NCBI GenBank assembly: GCA_016764115.1
Contig: JAESSM010000226.1
Coordinates: forward strand, 1 to 15,238
Direction of reading: 5' to 3'
Length of the DNA: 15,238 nucleotides
Origin: Bacteroidia bacterium
GTDB taxonomy: Bacteria > Bacteroidota > Bacteroidia > JAESSM01 > NORP286
Position 1 is the first letter of the stretch, and each line of letters begins with the position of its first letter. Shown here one piece after another: positions 13,801 to 15,238 of this stretch. The translations under genes were made by a program, and so were the position numbers. Below the pieces are notes generated by a model that was given only the letters and a program-made list of their open reading frames with translations, did no database searches and was not told the origin of the DNA.

Positions 13801-15238
13801 ATTATGCGGGATCTAATAACCAACGATTTTGAAGCAGCTAATGTAGAATTTATTGAATTTTGGCTGATGGATCCTTTTGTTTATGATTCAACCGGATCAG
13901 GGGGGGACTTGTATTTCAATCTTGGAAATATTTCAGAAGATGTGCTGAAAGATTCAAGAAAATTATTTGAGAACGGACTACCAAAAAACACTGCTGATAC
14001 TTCAAGCATTCAAACGACAAACTGGGGAAGAATTCCAAAAGGAAAAGTAATTACCAATTCATTTGATACAGATCTTGGTGCGAGAAAAGCGCAAGATGTT
14101 GGTTTTGACGGATTAGGAGATGACCTTGAGGTAAAATCTTTCGCAACCTATCTGGAAGATATCAAAGCGCTGCATGGAGCAAGTTCAATTGCACATACAA
14201 AGGCCCAAAGTGATCCTTCTACAGATAACTACCATTACTTTAGAGGAAACGATTATGACGATGTGGAAAAAAACATCCTGAGCAGATACAAAATGTACAA
14301 CGGACTTGAGGGTAACTCCCCCACTGCTGAGCAATCCAAAGAAGAACAAGGGGTAGATTACCCAACTGCTGCAACTAACAGGCCCGATGGAGAGGACATT
14401 AATAAGGACAACACTTTAAGTGAAATAGAAGGGTATTTTCAATATAAAGTACAAATTAAACCCAGCCAAATGGAAGTTGGCAAAAACTTTATCACCAGCT
14501 TTATTGAAGAAGATGTTACTACTATTAATGGGCAAAAACATAAAGTTAAATGGTACCAATTCAAAATACCCGTAAGAAAACCCGATGAAATAGTTGGTAA
14601 CATTCAGGATTTTAAATCAATTCGATTTGTTAGAATGTTCTTGACTAATTTTAGAGATAGCGTTGTACTTAGGTTTGCTAAACTACAATTTTTGAGAAGT
14701 GAATGGAGAAAGTATGTTTCCGAACTTAGCGATCCGGGGGAGCTAATTAGTGATGATGATTTCGGTGGAACCAAGTTTGATGTTTCAACAGTAGATATAG
14801 AAGAAAACGGAAGTAAAGAACCTGTAAATTATGTACTTCCTCCCGGCTTCGACAGATTAAAGGATTATTTGGACCCTGCATTGAGAGAATTAAACGAGCA
14901 ATCACTTTCAATGTCCATTTGCAACTTACATGATGGGGATTCAAAAGCAATTTATAAAAATTTAAGGCTTGACTTACGTACCTATAAGAATATCAAAATG
15001 TTCATTCATGGTGAAGGAGAAGACTTACGGGATGGTGACTTGACGGTTTTTGTAAGATTAGGAACCGATTTTACAAGCAATTATTACGAATACGAGATAC
15101 CGTTAAAAATTACACCTCCCGGATCTTATTTCAATGACGATGAATCAGACAGAAAAATAGTATGGCCAGCGGAAAACCATTTGGAACTACCACTGGAGAT
15201 ATTACGTCAAGTTAAATTAGCGAGAGATGTAGCGGTGA
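10885..15238 (+). CDS. sprA: SprA, giant outer-membrane translocon of the type IX secretion system (5' part)
   Basis: SprA (Sov in Porphyromonas) forms the large beta-barrel channel through which T9SS cargo crosses the outer membrane and is needed for gliding in flavobacteria. The frame is open from ATG 10885 to the window end, 1451 residues of an expected 2300-2500. A signal peptide is visible (hydrophobic core about 20-31, likely cleavage after SFA at 36). Family hallmarks follow: IFGGSTVDIRPQG (160-172), NYNTKANFDFENQ (from 223), PLKGTLITGSQSLFG (from 259) and YIDDFE (835-840). I found no internal stop or frameshift. The start is the first ATG after an in-frame TAA near 10834. The intact sorting domain on the 2382-3329 product makes that protein a plausible client. 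No exact -7 box was seen upstream. Confidence 0.96.
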   Translation, partial: MVNYSTNYLLNHLQKIPSVCCLATLLLLVISNNSFAFLTLEDDSTKSDTITNDDLIYPIRDSRNDPASNTYYNPFDLKDPSNIEKNIEYDPETKQYIITEKLGKDFYKNPYFISFDDYLKYQAEKSKKDYWQKRTKATSMLERKSLLPKLQVESEVFDRIFGGSTVDIRPQGSAELIFSGDFHRIDNPALSDRLKKTGGFKFDENIQMNLMGQVGEKLRITTNYNTKANFDFENQMRLEYTGYEDEIIQKIEAGNVGLPLKGTLITGSQSLFGIKTQLRFGRLTVTNVLSQQKSETETIKVEAGAQITDFEMTADEYEANKHYFLNQYFRNNYNEALSKLPTIASQVNITKIEIWVTNTQFENEQTTRDIAAFMDLGENSPYASVFTGSSKQFPDNTSNDLMTLLNANPDSRYTQDVNDVLAGFDPGNFSAGLDFVKLENARKLKEREFKFHPKLGYISLNFALNSDEVLAVAYEFTANGNPYKVGEFAADVLPDPDRDKVLFVKLLKSPITRTDIPLWELMMKNIYAMGAYNLQRDNFKLDVIYEDDISGADMPFIPLPKLNTIPLIQLFNLDNLNTQNDPNPDGIFDFVEGITINTSNGRIIFPVIEPFGSDLRAQFKKNGLKDEKADDYAYDALYDSTKYSAQQQAEFNKFKMVGTYQSTNSSEISLGAMNIPKGSVTVLAGGRKLDEGQDYTIDYLLGRVTITNDQILNSGQPIQIKFDNNLYFSVKQKSLLASRFDYQISENFNVGGTALKLTERPLTEKVNTGDEPISNLIWGLDGNYQTESRFLTHLVDKLPFIDTKAPSSINVSGEFAQLKPGHSKFIELDKEPTAYIDDFEASESPIDMKQPFPWVIASTPRLFPESGLTNDLQYGFNRARLSWYYIDPIFYRSNLSTPKHIKDDVTQLSNHYVREVIESDIWPNKQAPSGQTIAVPVLNMVYYPKEKGPYNYDVDGTKDDGSLKNPEQRWGGIMRDLITNDFEAANVEFIEFWLMDPFVYDSTGSGGDLYFNLGNISEDVLKDSRKLFENGLPKNTADTSSIQTTNWGRIPKGKVITNSFDTDLGARKAQDVGFDGLGDDLEVKSFATYLEDIKALHGASSIAHTKAQSDPSTDNYHYFRGNDYDDVEKNILSRYKMYNGLEGNSPTAEQSKEEQGVDYPTAATNRPDGEDINKDNTLSEIEGYFQYKVQIKPSQMEVGKNFITSFIEEDVTTINGQKHKVKWYQFKIPVRKPDEIVGNIQDFKSIRFVRMFLTNFRDSVVLRFAKLQFLRSEWRKYVSELSDPGELISDDDFGGTKFDVSTVDIEENGSKEPVNYVLPPGFDRLKDYLDPALRELNEQSLSMSICNLHDGDSKAIYKNLRLDLRTYKNIKMFIHGEGEDLRDGDLTVFVRLGTDFTSNYYEYEIPLKITPPGSYFNDDESDRKIVWPAENHLELPLEILRQVKLARDVAV

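Noticed and set aside
1..15238. CRISPR array, tRNA or rRNA genes, insertion sequences
   Set aside because: No regularly spaced repeats, no tRNA-like cloverleaf, no transposase frame and no terminal inverted repeats were seen on either strand.

Overview
The window (about 35% GC by eye) comes from a member of the Bacteroidota. Three things support this: a ruvA gene directly followed by sprA, the giant outer-membrane translocon gene of the type IX secretion system (T9SS); C-terminal T9SS sorting domains on one intact protein and one decayed one; and repeated use of the Bacteroidota -7 promoter element TAnnTTTG, with little Shine-Dalgarno signal. The sequence does not fix the genus. All calls are by eye, with no database search.

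Layout. (1) 31-2326: a sensor histidine kinase and an OmpR-family response regulator. (2) 2382-3329 (-): an exported, cysteine-rich protein with a T9SS sorting domain. It is divergent from a small membrane protein (3518-3895). The gap between them carries four TTAAC repeats phased at 10-11 bp, which look like a response-regulator box. (3) 4099-4263: a 54-residue lipoprotein. (4) 4269-5708 (-): an outer-membrane beta-barrel-type protein whose signal peptide lies in another reading frame (5709-5782), apparently cut off by a one-base change in a five-A tract. (5) 5936-6139: a complete small transcription unit of promoter, 26-residue membrane peptide and terminator. (6) about 6302-7087: the remains of a T9SS-secreted protein, broken by several frameshifts and ending in half a sorting domain. 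(7) 7177-9147: a membrane-anchored metallophosphoesterase and a directly abutting gene for a protein resembling acyl-carrier-protein phosphodiesterase. They converge with (8), an exported YgiD-type extradiol dioxygenase (9121-9999, -). (9) 10162-10749 ruvA, then sprA from 10885, which runs off the end of the window.

How the parts may work together. The histidine kinase has six cysteines between its two membrane segments. The exported protein next door has eleven cysteines in 63 residues. The promoter of the exported protein has a good -7 box but no clear -33 element; tandem TTAAC repeats sit where an activator would bind. I infer a local circuit in which the two-component system senses an envelope state (thiol/redox or metal) and switches on the secreted cysteine-rich protein, perhaps with the divergent membrane protein. 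This is the best candidate for an undescribed system here, but it is inference from sequence layout only.
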